Assembly (NCBI RefSeq): GCF_000245015.1
Contig: NZ_JH600070.1
Location: 2,746,079 to 2,810,078, forward strand
Length of the DNA stretch: 64,000 nucleotides
Reading direction: 5' to 3'
Source of the DNA: Beggiatoa alba B18LD
Lineage (GTDB): Bacteria > Pseudomonadota > Gammaproteobacteria > Beggiatoales > Beggiatoaceae
In this document: positions 18,991 through 28,651 of the stretch, one piece after another
How the letters are laid out: the number at the start of each line of letters is the position of its first letter
Position numbering within the stretch: position 1 is the stretch's first letter
Translations under genes and position numbers: made by a program
The notes under the pieces: model-generated
What the model was told of the DNA's origin: nothing
Seen by the model: only the letters and a program-made list of their open reading frames with translations
Databases searched by the model: none

Positions 18991-20190
18991 ATGGAAAGTC
19001 AGAAAAAAGTCTTGATTTTGACGCTTTACCCTTATGCGGGCGGGGTCTTAACCATGACTCAACAAATGATTCAATTGTTACGCGAACGTCATTATTCAGT
19101 CAGTCTTGCTTATTATACATCTTATAACTTAGCCCCCGATTTATCTGTGCCCAGTTGGCAATTGTTGTTTAAAACGCCACAGTATCGTCAAACAACCGTT
19201 TTAGAGGATGTGCCTGCTTATGAGATTGGGGTGTATTTTCCTGAATTAGAATATACCCGTTATTTATCCTCAGCGATTTGGTCAGAAGTGATACAACAGC
19301 ATGATTATCTTGTTGTTGTATCAGGTAATATTTTACCTGCAAATCCTGCCATTGCATTGAATAAACCCTGTCTTGCTTGGATTGCAACCCCTTATTTAGC
19401 CGATAAACAAGATAGAGCAAAGCATTATCCGTGGTATCGTCGTTGGTTAGATACATGGCTAGATACGCCTTGGTGTTTGGCGTTAGAAAAACAGGTATTG
19501 CAGAACGCAAAGACCTTAGTTTTAAGCCATTATACCGCAAAGCAAATTCAGGAAATTCAACCAAAAGCCCAGTTGACACGAATGCCGATGCCAATTGATG
19601 CGAATTTATTTTTTCCAGCAGCAACGCATGTTTTACAAGGTCGGATTGGTTTTTCAGGTCGGTTTGATGACCCCCGTAAAAATATTCAACTTTTGTTTGC
19701 TGCCCTTAAATTATGCCGTGAGCAAGGCTTAAATGTGACGTTGGCATTGATTGGGGCAAAAGTTGATAAACAAGCCAAATTACAGCAAGAAGCAGAAGCC
19801 TTAGAGATTGCCCCTTATATTGAGTTTTTGGGCGAGCGTCCCCGCCAAGCATTGGGCGAGTTTTATCGTTCCTTAGATGTCTTTGTCATGCCCTCACATC
19901 AAGAGGGTTTAGGTATTGCCGCTTTAGAAGCAATGGCTTGTGGTTGTCCTATTATTTCGACAACTTGTGGTGGGCCTGAGGAGTTTGTTAAAACGGGGAA
20001 AAATGGATTTTTAGTCGATTTTACCCCCCAAAATATGGCGCGTGCTATTCGCATTCTTTTAGAAAATCAGTCGCTTTACGACTCAATGCGCCATTATGCT
20101 TTAAAGACAATTCAAGAAAATTATAGTGAATCCTCGGTAAAACAAATTTTTTGGGATATATTTGCCAAAACATTTACTGATCAACAATAA
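18991..20190 (+). CDS. Family 4 glycosyltransferase
   Basis: A 399-residue GT-B fold retaining glycosyltransferase. The N-terminal domain opens with VLILTLYPYAGGVLTMTQQ. The C-terminal domain has GFSGRFDDPRKNIQLL near residue 223 and the E-x7-E site in HQEGLGIAALEAMACG near residue 305. Cytosolic, acting on a lipid-linked acceptor by analogy with the family. Sugar specificity cannot be read from the sequence. Confidence 0.88.
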   Translation: MESQKKVLILTLYPYAGGVLTMTQQMIQLLRERHYSVSLAYYTSYNLAPDLSVPSWQLLFKTPQYRQTTVLEDVPAYEIGVYFPELEYTRYLSSAIWSEVIQQHDYLVVVSGNILPANPAIALNKPCLAWIATPYLADKQDRAKHYPWYRRWLDTWLDTPWCLALEKQVLQNAKTLVLSHYTAKQIQEIQPKAQLTRMPMPIDANLFFPAATHVLQGRIGFSGRFDDPRKNIQLLFAALKLCREQGLNVTLALIGAKVDKQAKLQQEAEALEIAPYIEFLGERPRQALGEFYRSLDVFVMPSHQEGLGIAALEAMACGCPIISTTCGGPEEFVKTGKNGFLVDFTPQNMARAIRILLENQSLYDSMRHYALKTIQENYSESSVKQIFWDIFAKTFTDQQ

Positions 20191-20218
20191 AAAACAGCAA
20201 ATAGCACGGGATAATTGC

Positions 20219-21238
20219 ATGAAAACAATGTTAATTACAGGTGGTGCAGGGTTTATTGGGGTGAATGCCGCATTTACATTTGCACAAAAGGGATGGAAAG
20301 TCACCGTTTTAGATAATCTGTCGCGTAAAGGGACACCGAATAATTTAGCTTGGCTTACACAACAAGTTCCGATTGATTTTAAACAAGTTGATGTTCGTGA
20401 TTATCCTGCGTTAGCTGCTGTTTTTCAGCAACAATCCTTCGATGTTGTCTTACATCTCGCTGCACAAGTTGCCGTTACAACATCTGTGGTGAATCCTCGT
20501 GAAGATTTTGAAATTAATGCGTTGGGCACGTTTAACGTTTTAGAAGCGATTCGCCAACACGCGCCACACGCCTTTGTATTGTATGCGTCCACAAATAAAG
20601 TCTTTGGCAAAATGGAGCATTTAGGCACAGTTGAGCGTAATGGACGTTATGAATATGCTAACCTGCCGCATGGGGTTGATGAAACACAGTTATTAGATTT
20701 TCATTCTCCTTATGGCTGTTCTAAAGGTGCGGCTGACCAGTATATGATTGACTATTCTCGCATTTATGGGATAAAAACGACTGTGTTTCGTCAATCTTGT
20801 ATTTATGGGCAACGTCAATTTGGGGTAGAAGATCAGGGCTGGGTCGCATGGTTTATTATCGCCTCTGTTTTGAATAAAAACATTACGATTTATGGTGATG
20901 GCAAACAGATACGCGACGTTTTGCATGTTGATGACCTAGTCAGTGCCTATGAAAGTGCGATTAATGCACCCGATAAAGCCAATGGACAAGCGTTTAATGT
21001 CGGTGGGGGCGTTAATAATACAATGTCCCTGTTGGAATTAATTGCTTTATTGGAACAAGGATTAGGGAAAAAAATCCCGCTGACTTTCGATGCATGGCGA
21101 CCAGGCGACCAACCCGTTTTTGTTTGTAATTTGCAGAAAATTCAAACGACATTAGGCTGGACACCGCAAATTAGCACCACACAAGGGGTGAACAAGCTCA
21201 TTCAATGGGTGCGGGATAATGTGAATTTATTTGAATAA
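20219..21238 (+). CDS. rfbE: CDP-paratose 2-epimerase-like SDR protein
   Basis: A 339-residue extended SDR enzyme. It matches Salmonella RfbE (CDP-tyvelose epimerase) unusually well: [39 protein letters not shown], the long catalytic block FHSPYGCSKGAADQYM near residue 160, and RQF-x3-DQGWVAWF. RfbE inverts C-2 of CDP-paratose to give CDP-tyvelose. The start is ATG 20219; an upstream in-frame ATG (20162) lies inside the previous gene. RfbH and RfbS, which make CDP-paratose, are not in the window, so either they lie elsewhere or the enzyme uses another CDP-hexose. Confidence 0.82.
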   Translation: MKTMLITGGAGFIGVNAAFTFAQKGWKVTVLDNLSRKGTPNNLAWLTQQVPIDFKQVDVRDYPALAAVFQQQSFDVVLHLAAQVAVTTSVVNPREDFEINALGTFNVLEAIRQHAPHAFVLYASTNKVFGKMEHLGTVERNGRYEYANLPHGVDETQLLDFHSPYGCSKGAADQYMIDYSRIYGIKTTVFRQSCIYGQRQFGVEDQGWVAWFIIASVLNKNITIYGDGKQIRDVLHVDDLVSAYESAINAPDKANGQAFNVGGGVNNTMSLLELIALLEQGLGKKIPLTFDAWRPGDQPVFVCNLQKIQTTLGWTPQISTTQGVNKLIQWVRDNVNLFE

Positions 21239-21254
21239 TGGCAATGTGTTAAAA

Positions 21255-22439
21255 ATGACCAAAAAATATAAAGTTGCCTTATTACCTTATCATCCTGTGC
21301 CTTATCAAGTGCCGTTTTATCGTGCATTACATGCTTATCCAGATATTGATGAAACCGTTTTATATTTAGCAAAACGGGGAATAGAGGAAAAGTATGAACA
21401 AGAATGGAATACGGTGATTAAGTGGGATATTCCACTTTTAGAAGGTTATCACTATAAATTTATGTGGAATATGACGTTTAATGATCAAAAAGCGATTATT
21501 GAACGAATAAACCCAGGCTTACTATTAGAAATTGGACGTAAAAAATACGATGCGATTTTGATAACAGGCTACAATTTTATCAGTGTTTACATTGCATTAT
21601 TAGCCGCTAAAATTTCTGGGACAAAAGTTATTTTGCGTGCTGAGGCAACGCTAGGTAATCCTTCTACCTCTTTTCGTCGTAAAATTAAAAAATATCTGCT
21701 TTCATGGCTATTAGCGCGTTGTGATGCGGTAATGTACAGTTGTGAAGCAAATCGTCAATATTTTAAATATTTTGGCGCGACGGATGCCAAACTTTTTCCG
21801 CTACTCAGTTCTGTTGACAATACCTACTTACAAGCGGTTCAACCTCAAGCAGTACAACAAGCGCGACAATTACGCCAAGAACAAGGAATAGCACAAGATG
21901 CCTGTGTCTTTCTCTTTGTCGGACGTTTTACAGAACGGAAAAGACCACAAGATATTATTACCGCTTTTGCACAAGCAAATTTGTCTAATTCATGGTTAAT
22001 TTTTGTCGGAGATGGTCCTTTACGGGCTGAATTAACCCAACAAGCTGAACAGTTAGGGGTAAAAAATATTATTTTTACAGGCTTCAAAAACTCCAGTGAA
22101 ATTCCTACATATCTCGCCCTCGCTGATGTTTTTGTCCTGCCTTCACAATATGACCCAACGCCAAAAGCCTTAAATGAAGCCTTAGTCTTTGGTTTACCTG
22201 CATTAGTTTCTCAAGGGGTTGGAACGGCTATTGATTTAGTCAAACAAGCACACAACGGCTTTATTTTTGACGTTGGCGATACGAACCAATTAGCTAATTA
22301 TATGCTTCAATTACAAAAAGATAGTCAGTTGCGTGCCACAATGCGACAAGCCAGTTTAGCAGAAGTAGCAAAATGGACACCCGAAGCGAATGCGCAGGGG
22401 GTGATGGATGCACTTAACTACTGTTTTCGCCATTCATAA
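21255..22439 (+). CDS. Family 4 glycosyltransferase
   Basis: A 394-residue GT-B enzyme. VALLPYHPVPYQVPFYRAL is the N-terminal acceptor-side motif; LFVGRFTERKRPQDIITAF near residue 217 and LPSQYDPTPKALNEALVFG near residue 300 form the donor-binding half with its acidic pair. A TTG at 21231 is in frame, but ATG 21255 sits better in front of the first strand. The acceptor-side sequence resembles enzymes adding to lipid-linked oligosaccharides; specificity unknown. Confidence 0.87.
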   Translation: MTKKYKVALLPYHPVPYQVPFYRALHAYPDIDETVLYLAKRGIEEKYEQEWNTVIKWDIPLLEGYHYKFMWNMTFNDQKAIIERINPGLLLEIGRKKYDAILITGYNFISVYIALLAAKISGTKVILRAEATLGNPSTSFRRKIKKYLLSWLLARCDAVMYSCEANRQYFKYFGATDAKLFPLLSSVDNTYLQAVQPQAVQQARQLRQEQGIAQDACVFLFVGRFTERKRPQDIITAFAQANLSNSWLIFVGDGPLRAELTQQAEQLGVKNIIFTGFKNSSEIPTYLALADVFVLPSQYDPTPKALNEALVFGLPALVSQGVGTAIDLVKQAHNGFIFDVGDTNQLANYMLQLQKDSQLRATMRQASLAEVAKWTPEANAQGVMDALNYCFRHS

Positions 22440-22445
22440 CAACTT

Positions 22446-23705
22446 ATGCCTATTTCTCCCTGCTTTGCGACAACAGGTCAACAACATCATTTTTTTGGCT
22501 ATTACGATAAATCGCCATTAGATAAATCGACGAGTCGTCTGCTTTGTTTACAAACGAATTTTACTGACCGCTTACCTACCGATGAAGATATTGCAACCGT
22601 AGGATATTGGTCACTAACGGATAACCAGTTTTATAAACTCGCAGAAACTCGTGCCTTTAACTGGCAACAAGGCTGTATGTTGCAATGGTTAGGTCCTGAC
22701 TATGACCGGTATATCATTTTTAATGATCGTGAAGAAAATCGCTTTATTTCTGTTATTTTAGAGATAGAAACGGGACAACGGACAATTCTGCCTTATCCTA
22801 TTTATAGTGTACATCCATCAGGTATTGGAGCAGTAACCGTTGATTTTGAACGCTTATATTTTCCGCGTCGTAGTTATGCTTATGCAGGCATAGAAAACAC
22901 AGCAAAAAATCAAAAACTTGTTGCAGGCGATGGCATTTTTTGGCTTGATTTTCAACAAAAATCCTTGCAACCCCTTATCAGTACACAACAAATGTATGAG
23001 ACAGAACACTTGTCCTCGATGGCATTTGGCGACCATTACCTAGAACATTTAATGTTTAGCCCTGATGGCGAACGCTTTTTATTTTTGCATCGCTGGGTGT
23101 TAGATGATGGCGGGATTTTTTCCCGTTTATATTCTGCACAAAAAGATGGGCGTGATATTCGTTTATTACTCAATAGTGGCAAAGTCACACACTTTAATTG
23201 GCGGGGTAATCAACAAGTTATTGCATGGGGTGGATTACCTAACCCATTGAATAAATTAAGACAACATCGTAGCTTAGTCAAATTACTGTTTAAACCATTA
23301 TTACCGCTTTATCATCGTTTTGTAAAAGGGAAATTAGCCAGAAAAATCAGCGGACAAGGTTATATCTTGCTCAATGACGCGCTACAGACAAATGCTCATT
23401 TATTTGCAGAACATTGTTTACAAGTAGATGGGCATCCCTCATGGAATCCGCAAAATCCCCAATGGTTAGTGACTGATACTTATCAAGATGATGAATTTAA
23501 TCAATGGCTTTACCTATACAATGTGCAAACAAAACAACTGATTATCGTCGATAAATTGCATACACCGCCTGAGTTTGCAGATTCCCCGATGCGTTGCGAT
23601 TTACATCCACGTTGGGATTTTACAGGGCGTTATATTTGTGTTGATTCACTCCATACAGGACAGCGACAAATGTATATTTATGATGTCGCTAACTTAATGA
23701 GTTAA
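22446..23705 (+). CDS. Predicted beta-propeller protein in polysaccharide locus
   Basis: A 419-residue soluble protein with no signal peptide. I do not recognise a characterised enzyme. Repeated W-x-G/D-G-rich beta motifs spaced at roughly 45-60 residues are seen (for example GYYDKSPLD, MAFGDHYLEHLMFSPDGERFLF, GHPSWNPQNPQWLVTDTY, DLHPRWDFTGRYICVDS). These resemble WD40-like/TolB or oligogalacturonate-lyase-type propeller blades. Located between two glycosyltransferase genes with 6-bp and 3-bp gaps, it is certainly co-expressed with them. A modifying, lyase or scaffolding role is possible but unsupported. Confidence 0.7.
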   Translation: MPISPCFATTGQQHHFFGYYDKSPLDKSTSRLLCLQTNFTDRLPTDEDIATVGYWSLTDNQFYKLAETRAFNWQQGCMLQWLGPDYDRYIIFNDREENRFISVILEIETGQRTILPYPIYSVHPSGIGAVTVDFERLYFPRRSYAYAGIENTAKNQKLVAGDGIFWLDFQQKSLQPLISTQQMYETEHLSSMAFGDHYLEHLMFSPDGERFLFLHRWVLDDGGIFSRLYSAQKDGRDIRLLLNSGKVTHFNWRGNQQVIAWGGLPNPLNKLRQHRSLVKLLFKPLLPLYHRFVKGKLARKISGQGYILLNDALQTNAHLFAEHCLQVDGHPSWNPQNPQWLVTDTYQDDEFNQWLYLYNVQTKQLIIVDKLHTPPEFADSPMRCDLHPRWDFTGRYICVDSLHTGQRQMYIYDVANLMS

Positions 23706-23708
23706 TTT

Positions 23709-24740
23709 ATGAAAATTCTTTTTATCTCTGACCGACTCAATGCGGATGGACGTTCCTATCAACGCAAATGTACGTTTGAGGAACTAGGATATACAGTGAT
23801 TACTTATCCTGCTGTTCCTGTTGAAGATGTTAGAAAAAAACCATTATTCATAGACCGAGTTTTATGGAAATTAGGATTTCAACGAGATTTAACGCATTTA
23901 AATCAACAATTACCCATACTTGCCCAGCAACATCAGCCCGACATTATCTGGATTGAAAAAGGCAATACTGTCGCCCCTGCAACGTTACGTCGCCTAAAAC
24001 AACTACTGCCACATAGCAAACTCGTTTCTTTTTCCGAAGATGATATGTTTGCCCGTCATAACCGCTGTTGGTTTTATACGTGGGGGCTAAAAGAATATGA
24101 CATTGTTTTTACAACCAAAAGCTATAATTGCCAACCAAACGAGCTACCCAGTTTAGGAGCTAAAAAAGTCGTTTTTATCGATAAATCTTACGATGCACAC
24201 ACCCATTATCCAAGAGCGTTGAGTGCGGAAGAACAACAAAACTTAGGGGGGGATGTCGGTTTTATTGGGTCTTACGAAAAAGAACGAGCAGAGAGTTTAT
24301 TATTTTTAGCAAAAAATGGCATAAAAGTTCGTGTTTGGGGAACAGGACACTGGCAAACGTTACAAGGACAATCAGAAAATTTATTGATTGAAAATAAACC
24401 ATTATATGGTGAAAATTATTTAAAAGGGTTAGCGGCATTTAAAATTAATTTATGTTTTTTGCGAAAAGCTAATCGAGACTTACAAACCGATAGAACGATG
24501 GAAATCCCAGCTTGTGGCGGGTTTATGCTAGCAGAAAGAACAGAGGAACATTTACGTTTATTTGAGGAAGATAAAGAAGCTGTTTATTTCTCATCAGAAT
24601 CAGAACTTTTAGAAAAAATTCGTTATTACTTAAGCCATGAAACGGAACGACAAGCCATTGCAAGTGCTGCCCGTGTTCGCTGTATCAACAGCGGTTATAG
24701 CCATCATGAGCGATTAAAACAAATGCTTGCTTATTTATAA
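23709..24740 (+). CDS. CgeB-like glycosyltransferase
   Basis: A 343-residue protein similar in layout to CgeB/Glyco_trans_1_2 family members. The N-terminal half has the ILFISDRLNADGRSYQRK start and QHQPDIIWIEKG; the C-terminal half has VGFIGSYEKERAESL near residue 190 and the family's closing donor-site block RTMEIPACGGFMLAERTEEH near residue 262. CgeB is involved in spore-surface glycosylation in Bacillus; relatives in polysaccharide clusters are taken as glycosyltransferases. Cytosolic. Confidence 0.8.
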   Translation: MKILFISDRLNADGRSYQRKCTFEELGYTVITYPAVPVEDVRKKPLFIDRVLWKLGFQRDLTHLNQQLPILAQQHQPDIIWIEKGNTVAPATLRRLKQLLPHSKLVSFSEDDMFARHNRCWFYTWGLKEYDIVFTTKSYNCQPNELPSLGAKKVVFIDKSYDAHTHYPRALSAEEQQNLGGDVGFIGSYEKERAESLLFLAKNGIKVRVWGTGHWQTLQGQSENLLIENKPLYGENYLKGLAAFKINLCFLRKANRDLQTDRTMEIPACGGFMLAERTEEHLRLFEEDKEAVYFSSESELLEKIRYYLSHETERQAIASAARVRCINSGYSHHERLKQMLAYL

Positions 24741-24763
24741 ACTTACCAAGAAAGAGCCTAAGC

Positions 24764-25591
24764 GTGGAAACGAACAAACATTACTTACAACACTTAACAC
24801 AGAAATTTGCATGGCTTTTTAAGCTCCGCCCTATGCCATTAGCAACTTTTTTTGTGCGTTTATTAGCCCCAGATGAACGTCGTAGAATTATTGAAACAGA
24901 ACTCGGATTAAAATTATATTTAGACCCTTTTTCACATTTAGGGCATGAATTGATTACAACGGAACAATATGAACCTGAAACTGTTGCAATTTTTAAAGCG
25001 GAAATTCAAACAGGTAATATTGTTTTAGATATTGGGGCAAATGAAGGCTTTTTTTCTGCATTAGCTGGAAAATTAGTGGGTGATAATGGGCTATTGATTG
25101 CCATAGAGCCTCAATCTCGGTTACGTGATTTGATTGAAATTAACTTGAGATTAAATCAAGTTACAAATTTTAAAATTTATAACAATGCATTAGGGGGAGA
25201 CCCTAATAGTACGATTGAAATGAAGCTATATCCTAGCTTGAATACAGGGGCTTCTAGTATCGTCCATCATTATCGATTTGCAAAAGAAACTGAATTAGTG
25301 AAATTTGTCGCTATTGAGACAATTTTTACAGAATCACAACTTCAACAGATTGATTTTGTAAAAGTAGATGTGGAAGGGTTTGAACATAAAGTGGTAGATG
25401 TATTATCGCCTTTTATTCAGCAAGGCAAGATTAAAAAATTGTTATTGGATTATCATACCTCTTTATTGCAGGAACAAGGTATTAATCCCTTCGATATTCA
25501 TCAGCATCTATTGAATAATGGGATGTTTGTAAAGCTTGGAAATCCTAAGGATTTATCCTCTTATATTTTATATGAATATCATACTGCCTAA
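24764..25591 (+). CDS. FkbM-family methyltransferase
   Basis: A 275-residue class I SAM methyltransferase of the FkbM type: IVLDIGANEGFFSALAGK near residue 85, and the defining FVKVDVEGFEHKVVDVL block near residue 200. It starts at GTG 24764 with AAGAGCC upstream; no ATG fits the N-terminus. It is more typical of the family than the copy at 18202. Probably methylates one sugar of the repeat unit. Confidence 0.85.
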   Translation: METNKHYLQHLTQKFAWLFKLRPMPLATFFVRLLAPDERRRIIETELGLKLYLDPFSHLGHELITTEQYEPETVAIFKAEIQTGNIVLDIGANEGFFSALAGKLVGDNGLLIAIEPQSRLRDLIEINLRLNQVTNFKIYNNALGGDPNSTIEMKLYPSLNTGASSIVHHYRFAKETELVKFVAIETIFTESQLQQIDFVKVDVEGFEHKVVDVLSPFIQQGKIKKLLLDYHTSLLQEQGINPFDIHQHLLNNGMFVKLGNPKDLSSYILYEYHTA

Positions 25592-25594
25592 CTT

Positions 25595-27451
25595 ATGACT
25601 ATTTTCTCTGATAACACTGGTTTTTATCTGCGTTTATTCGTTGCTGTGTTAATTATCTTCACGGCAAGATTAACATTAGTGCAATTTTATGGCTCTCCTA
25701 TCCCAATTATAGATTCATGGGATGGTTTTGGTATTGATGTTTTTATCCCTTATTTTAATGGGGATTTATCTGTTAGTAATTTTTTTACACCATATAACGC
25801 ACACATTATTATTTTCCCTAGATTGCTTAGCATTTTTTTGCTTATTATTAATAATAATCAATGGGATGCTTTAGTGGAAATGACGGCAAGCGCAGCTATT
25901 TATGTTTTAGCTGCAATCACTCTGATTTTAATTTTAACGCGACATTTACACACTTTTAATAAAAATCATATTTTAATTAGCGTTGTCTTAATCTGGGCAT
26001 TTCCGCACGCGTGGGATAATATTCTCTTTGGTTTTCAATCTTGTTTTGCGTTTTTAATTTTATTTACACTCTTATCCCTTTGGGGAACTTTGCTACATAA
26101 AACCTTTTCGCTTCGTTGGTGGTTTGGTTTTTTTTGCGGTTTATGTGCCTTTTTTAGTATTTTATCAGGATTATTAGTTTTTCCCGTTATTATGCTCATT
26201 AATGCATATCGAGCACTTTTTGATAGAACAAATCGATTTTCCTACTTGGTGAGTATTATTCTTTGTGCAGTAACAACCGTATTACTTTGGGTTTTATTTG
26301 TAGAATTACCCAACGTTCGTACTGCAACAAATCCTATTTTCTTCTTAATGGCATTTGGTAAAGCCTTAGCTTTTCCGTTTATTACATTTCCTCTTTTAGG
26401 GATATTTTTCTATTTACCTTTTATTTTCTTTATTTTTAAATTTATTCGTTATAGAACGTTGCCAACAACTGCTGAGTTATTTTTATTAGGTTTAGGATTT
26501 TGGGTGCTTGCGCAGGCATTTAGCATGGCTTACGTCGCGGGTAAAAATGGCGTTGAACCGAGTGGACGTTATCGGGATATTTTAGCCTTAGGGTTATTAG
26601 TGAACTATTTGATATTAGAAATTTTTTGCTTGAAACAAGCACAAGTCTTTAAACAGGTTTGGTTAAATATTACGCAGTTTATGTTTAGTTGTACGTGGAA
26701 AACTTTGGCAACGTTAGGAATTATTATTCTTGCTTTATATTCTTTATTGATTCCGATGACGGCAAAAGTTAGCTATAACAAGGCTTATTTACAAAATGTA
26801 CGTAGTTATTTAATCACGAATGATATTGAAGTTTTAAAATCTAAAGAAAAACTTGCGGATCAAGCGATTCCCTATTATCAGTCTGAGAAATTAGCGACAT
26901 TACTCTCGCAATTACGAGAGCATTTACCATATGATTTCTTAGTTCCACAACCACTTAGAGCAACTATTCTTAATAGTTTGTTTATAAATAATGGTTTACC
27001 GCAGGATATTGAGACCTTTAAGGGGGAAAATGTTTTAGGGTCTTATCATCAACAAGTCATTGATTCTGCTAATACACAATTTATCAGTGAACCAATTTCT
27101 TTAGCACAAAGTACATTGTATCTCCCTGTGATTGGGTCTATTGATGGTCAAAAAAATCGGTTACAACTTTTAACCTCAGATGGAAAAACCATCGATATTC
27201 CTCCCGTCAACACAGCAACATGGCAACTCATCCCAATTAAAACACCAACGACATCTTTTCAGATTATTGCGAGTGATACTGATGAGGCGCATTGGTTTGC
27301 GTTTGCACCACCAAGAGGGATGGGGACGTTGACACGAATGAATAACCAAGTATTGAGTAAAGCACATTTATTATTAATCGCTTGTTTAGTTGGGTTTATT
27401 TTGTTGCTTTGTTATTCCATGATTCCCAATAGAGATAATGGTAACGCATGA
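25595..27451 (+). CDS. Large polytopic membrane protein, possible GT-C glycosyltransferase or polymerase
   Basis: A 618-residue protein with about 12 hydrophobic segments and a soluble, probably periplasmic region of about 170 residues (410-585) before the last helix. The first loop has PIIDSWDGFGIDVF, an acidic pair after helix 1 as expected for GT-C enzymes that use polyprenyl-phosphate sugars in the periplasm, and PYNAHIIIFPRLL next to it. No Wzy signature can be stated with confidence, but as the only non-flippase polytopic protein of the locus it is the best polymerase candidate. It overlaps the next gene by 4 bp (ATGA). Confidence 0.7.
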   Translation: MTIFSDNTGFYLRLFVAVLIIFTARLTLVQFYGSPIPIIDSWDGFGIDVFIPYFNGDLSVSNFFTPYNAHIIIFPRLLSIFLLIINNNQWDALVEMTASAAIYVLAAITLILILTRHLHTFNKNHILISVVLIWAFPHAWDNILFGFQSCFAFLILFTLLSLWGTLLHKTFSLRWWFGFFCGLCAFFSILSGLLVFPVIMLINAYRALFDRTNRFSYLVSIILCAVTTVLLWVLFVELPNVRTATNPIFFLMAFGKALAFPFITFPLLGIFFYLPFIFFIFKFIRYRTLPTTAELFLLGLGFWVLAQAFSMAYVAGKNGVEPSGRYRDILALGLLVNYLILEIFCLKQAQVFKQVWLNITQFMFSCTWKTLATLGIIILALYSLLIPMTAKVSYNKAYLQNVRSYLITNDIEVLKSKEKLADQAIPYYQSEKLATLLSQLREHLPYDFLVPQPLRATILNSLFINNGLPQDIETFKGENVLGSYHQQVIDSANTQFISEPISLAQSTLYLPVIGSIDGQKNRLQLLTSDGKTIDIPPVNTATWQLIPIKTPTTSFQIIASDTDEAHWFAFAPPRGMGTLTRMNNQVLSKAHLLLIACLVGFILLLCYSMIPNRDNGNA

Positions 27452-28623
27452 AAGTCACAACCTCTTGTTATAACCGTTTTTGGATTTTTGATGAAGCGTA
27501 TCAATTGCAACGTTTAGGTGTGTTGCATCGGTTGATTAATGATTATCCTAAATTCATGACCCGTCGCTGGCAGATTACAGACGATAAGGTTACTTCTTTG
27601 TTACTAAACGGGATTTATGGGCGAGTAACGCGCAAAGTGTTTCCATGGGTTTCTTTTCAAACACGTAGCCAGATTACTCGCTCCAGTATTCTATTCTTTG
27701 CAAAACGACTCCCACATTATTTGCCTTTAGATTCAGATGTTTTTATTGGTTTAACAACGTATTCATTAGAAACCATAGAGCGTGCAAAACAGCATGGCAT
27801 CACAACCTTAGTGGAGCGTGGTAGTTTTCATCCTAAAACGGAATTCGATTTGTTACGGGATGAATGCCAACTGTGGGGCGGTAGCCTTGCGCACTTACAG
27901 AAGCATTATGATTGGGTAATCGAGCGGGAAAATGCAGAGTATCAAGCGGCTGACCATATCATGGTGTTAAGTAATCCAGCTAAAAAAAGCATGATAGCAG
28001 AAGGAATTCCTGCCGAAAAAATTTTTGTTAATCAATGTGGTGTCGATTTGCAACAGTTTCAGCCTGCTAAGAAACAAGATACTGTTTTTCGGGTTATTCA
28101 ATGTGGTGGGATAGACCAGCGTAAGGGCGTTCAGTATTTATTACAGGCTTTTAGCGAGTTAAAACTGCCGAATTCTGAGTTATGGTTTATTGGTGGCGGT
28201 TTAGAAACGTCTAATTTACAGTCAGTTATTCAAAAATATCAAGCGGATAATATCTTTTTTAAAGGAGGGTTTCCGCAACGGGAACTTGCTGCGTTATATG
28301 CGCAAGGTTCTGTTTTAGTTCTTGCTTCAATTACGGATGGATTTGGAATGGTTGTTCCTCAAGCAATGGCTTGTGCATTGCCCGTTATCGTGACAGAAAA
28401 CGTAGGGGCAAGCGATTTAGTGATTGAGGGGGAAAATGGCTTTATCGTGCCTATTAGACAGGTTGAGGCTTTAAAAGAAAAATTGTTGTATCTCTATGAG
28501 CATCAAGATAATGCTAAATCTATGGGGTTAGCCGCATATGAATCCGTGAAGCAGGGGCAAACATGGGATGATTATGGTGAACGGTTAGTGAATTTTTTAC
28601 ATCAGATTAATAAACGAAACTAG
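27448..28623 (+). CDS. Family 4 glycosyltransferase
   Basis: A 391-residue GT-B enzyme. RVIQCGGIDQRKGVQYLLQAF near residue 210 and TDGFGMVVPQAMACALPVIV near residue 293 form the donor half; an ERENAEYQAADHIMVLS stretch near residue 152 is typical of GT4 enzymes from lipopolysaccharide and exopolysaccharide loci. The ATG overlaps the stop of the membrane protein gene, so translation is coupled. Confidence 0.87.
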   Translation: MKVTTSCYNRFWIFDEAYQLQRLGVLHRLINDYPKFMTRRWQITDDKVTSLLLNGIYGRVTRKVFPWVSFQTRSQITRSSILFFAKRLPHYLPLDSDVFIGLTTYSLETIERAKQHGITTLVERGSFHPKTEFDLLRDECQLWGGSLAHLQKHYDWVIERENAEYQAADHIMVLSNPAKKSMIAEGIPAEKIFVNQCGVDLQQFQPAKKQDTVFRVIQCGGIDQRKGVQYLLQAFSELKLPNSELWFIGGGLETSNLQSVIQKYQADNIFFKGGFPQRELAALYAQGSVLVLASITDGFGMVVPQAMACALPVIVTENVGASDLVIEGENGFIVPIRQVEALKEKLLYLYEHQDNAKSMGLAAYESVKQGQTWDDYGERLVNFLHQINKRN

Positions 28624-28651
28624 CTGAATAACGAATAAAATTTAAATAATT

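Noticed and set aside
19169-19624. 151-residue minus-strand frame inside the GT4 gene
   Set aside because: Antisense to a well-supported glycosyltransferase; no ribosome-binding site or domain.
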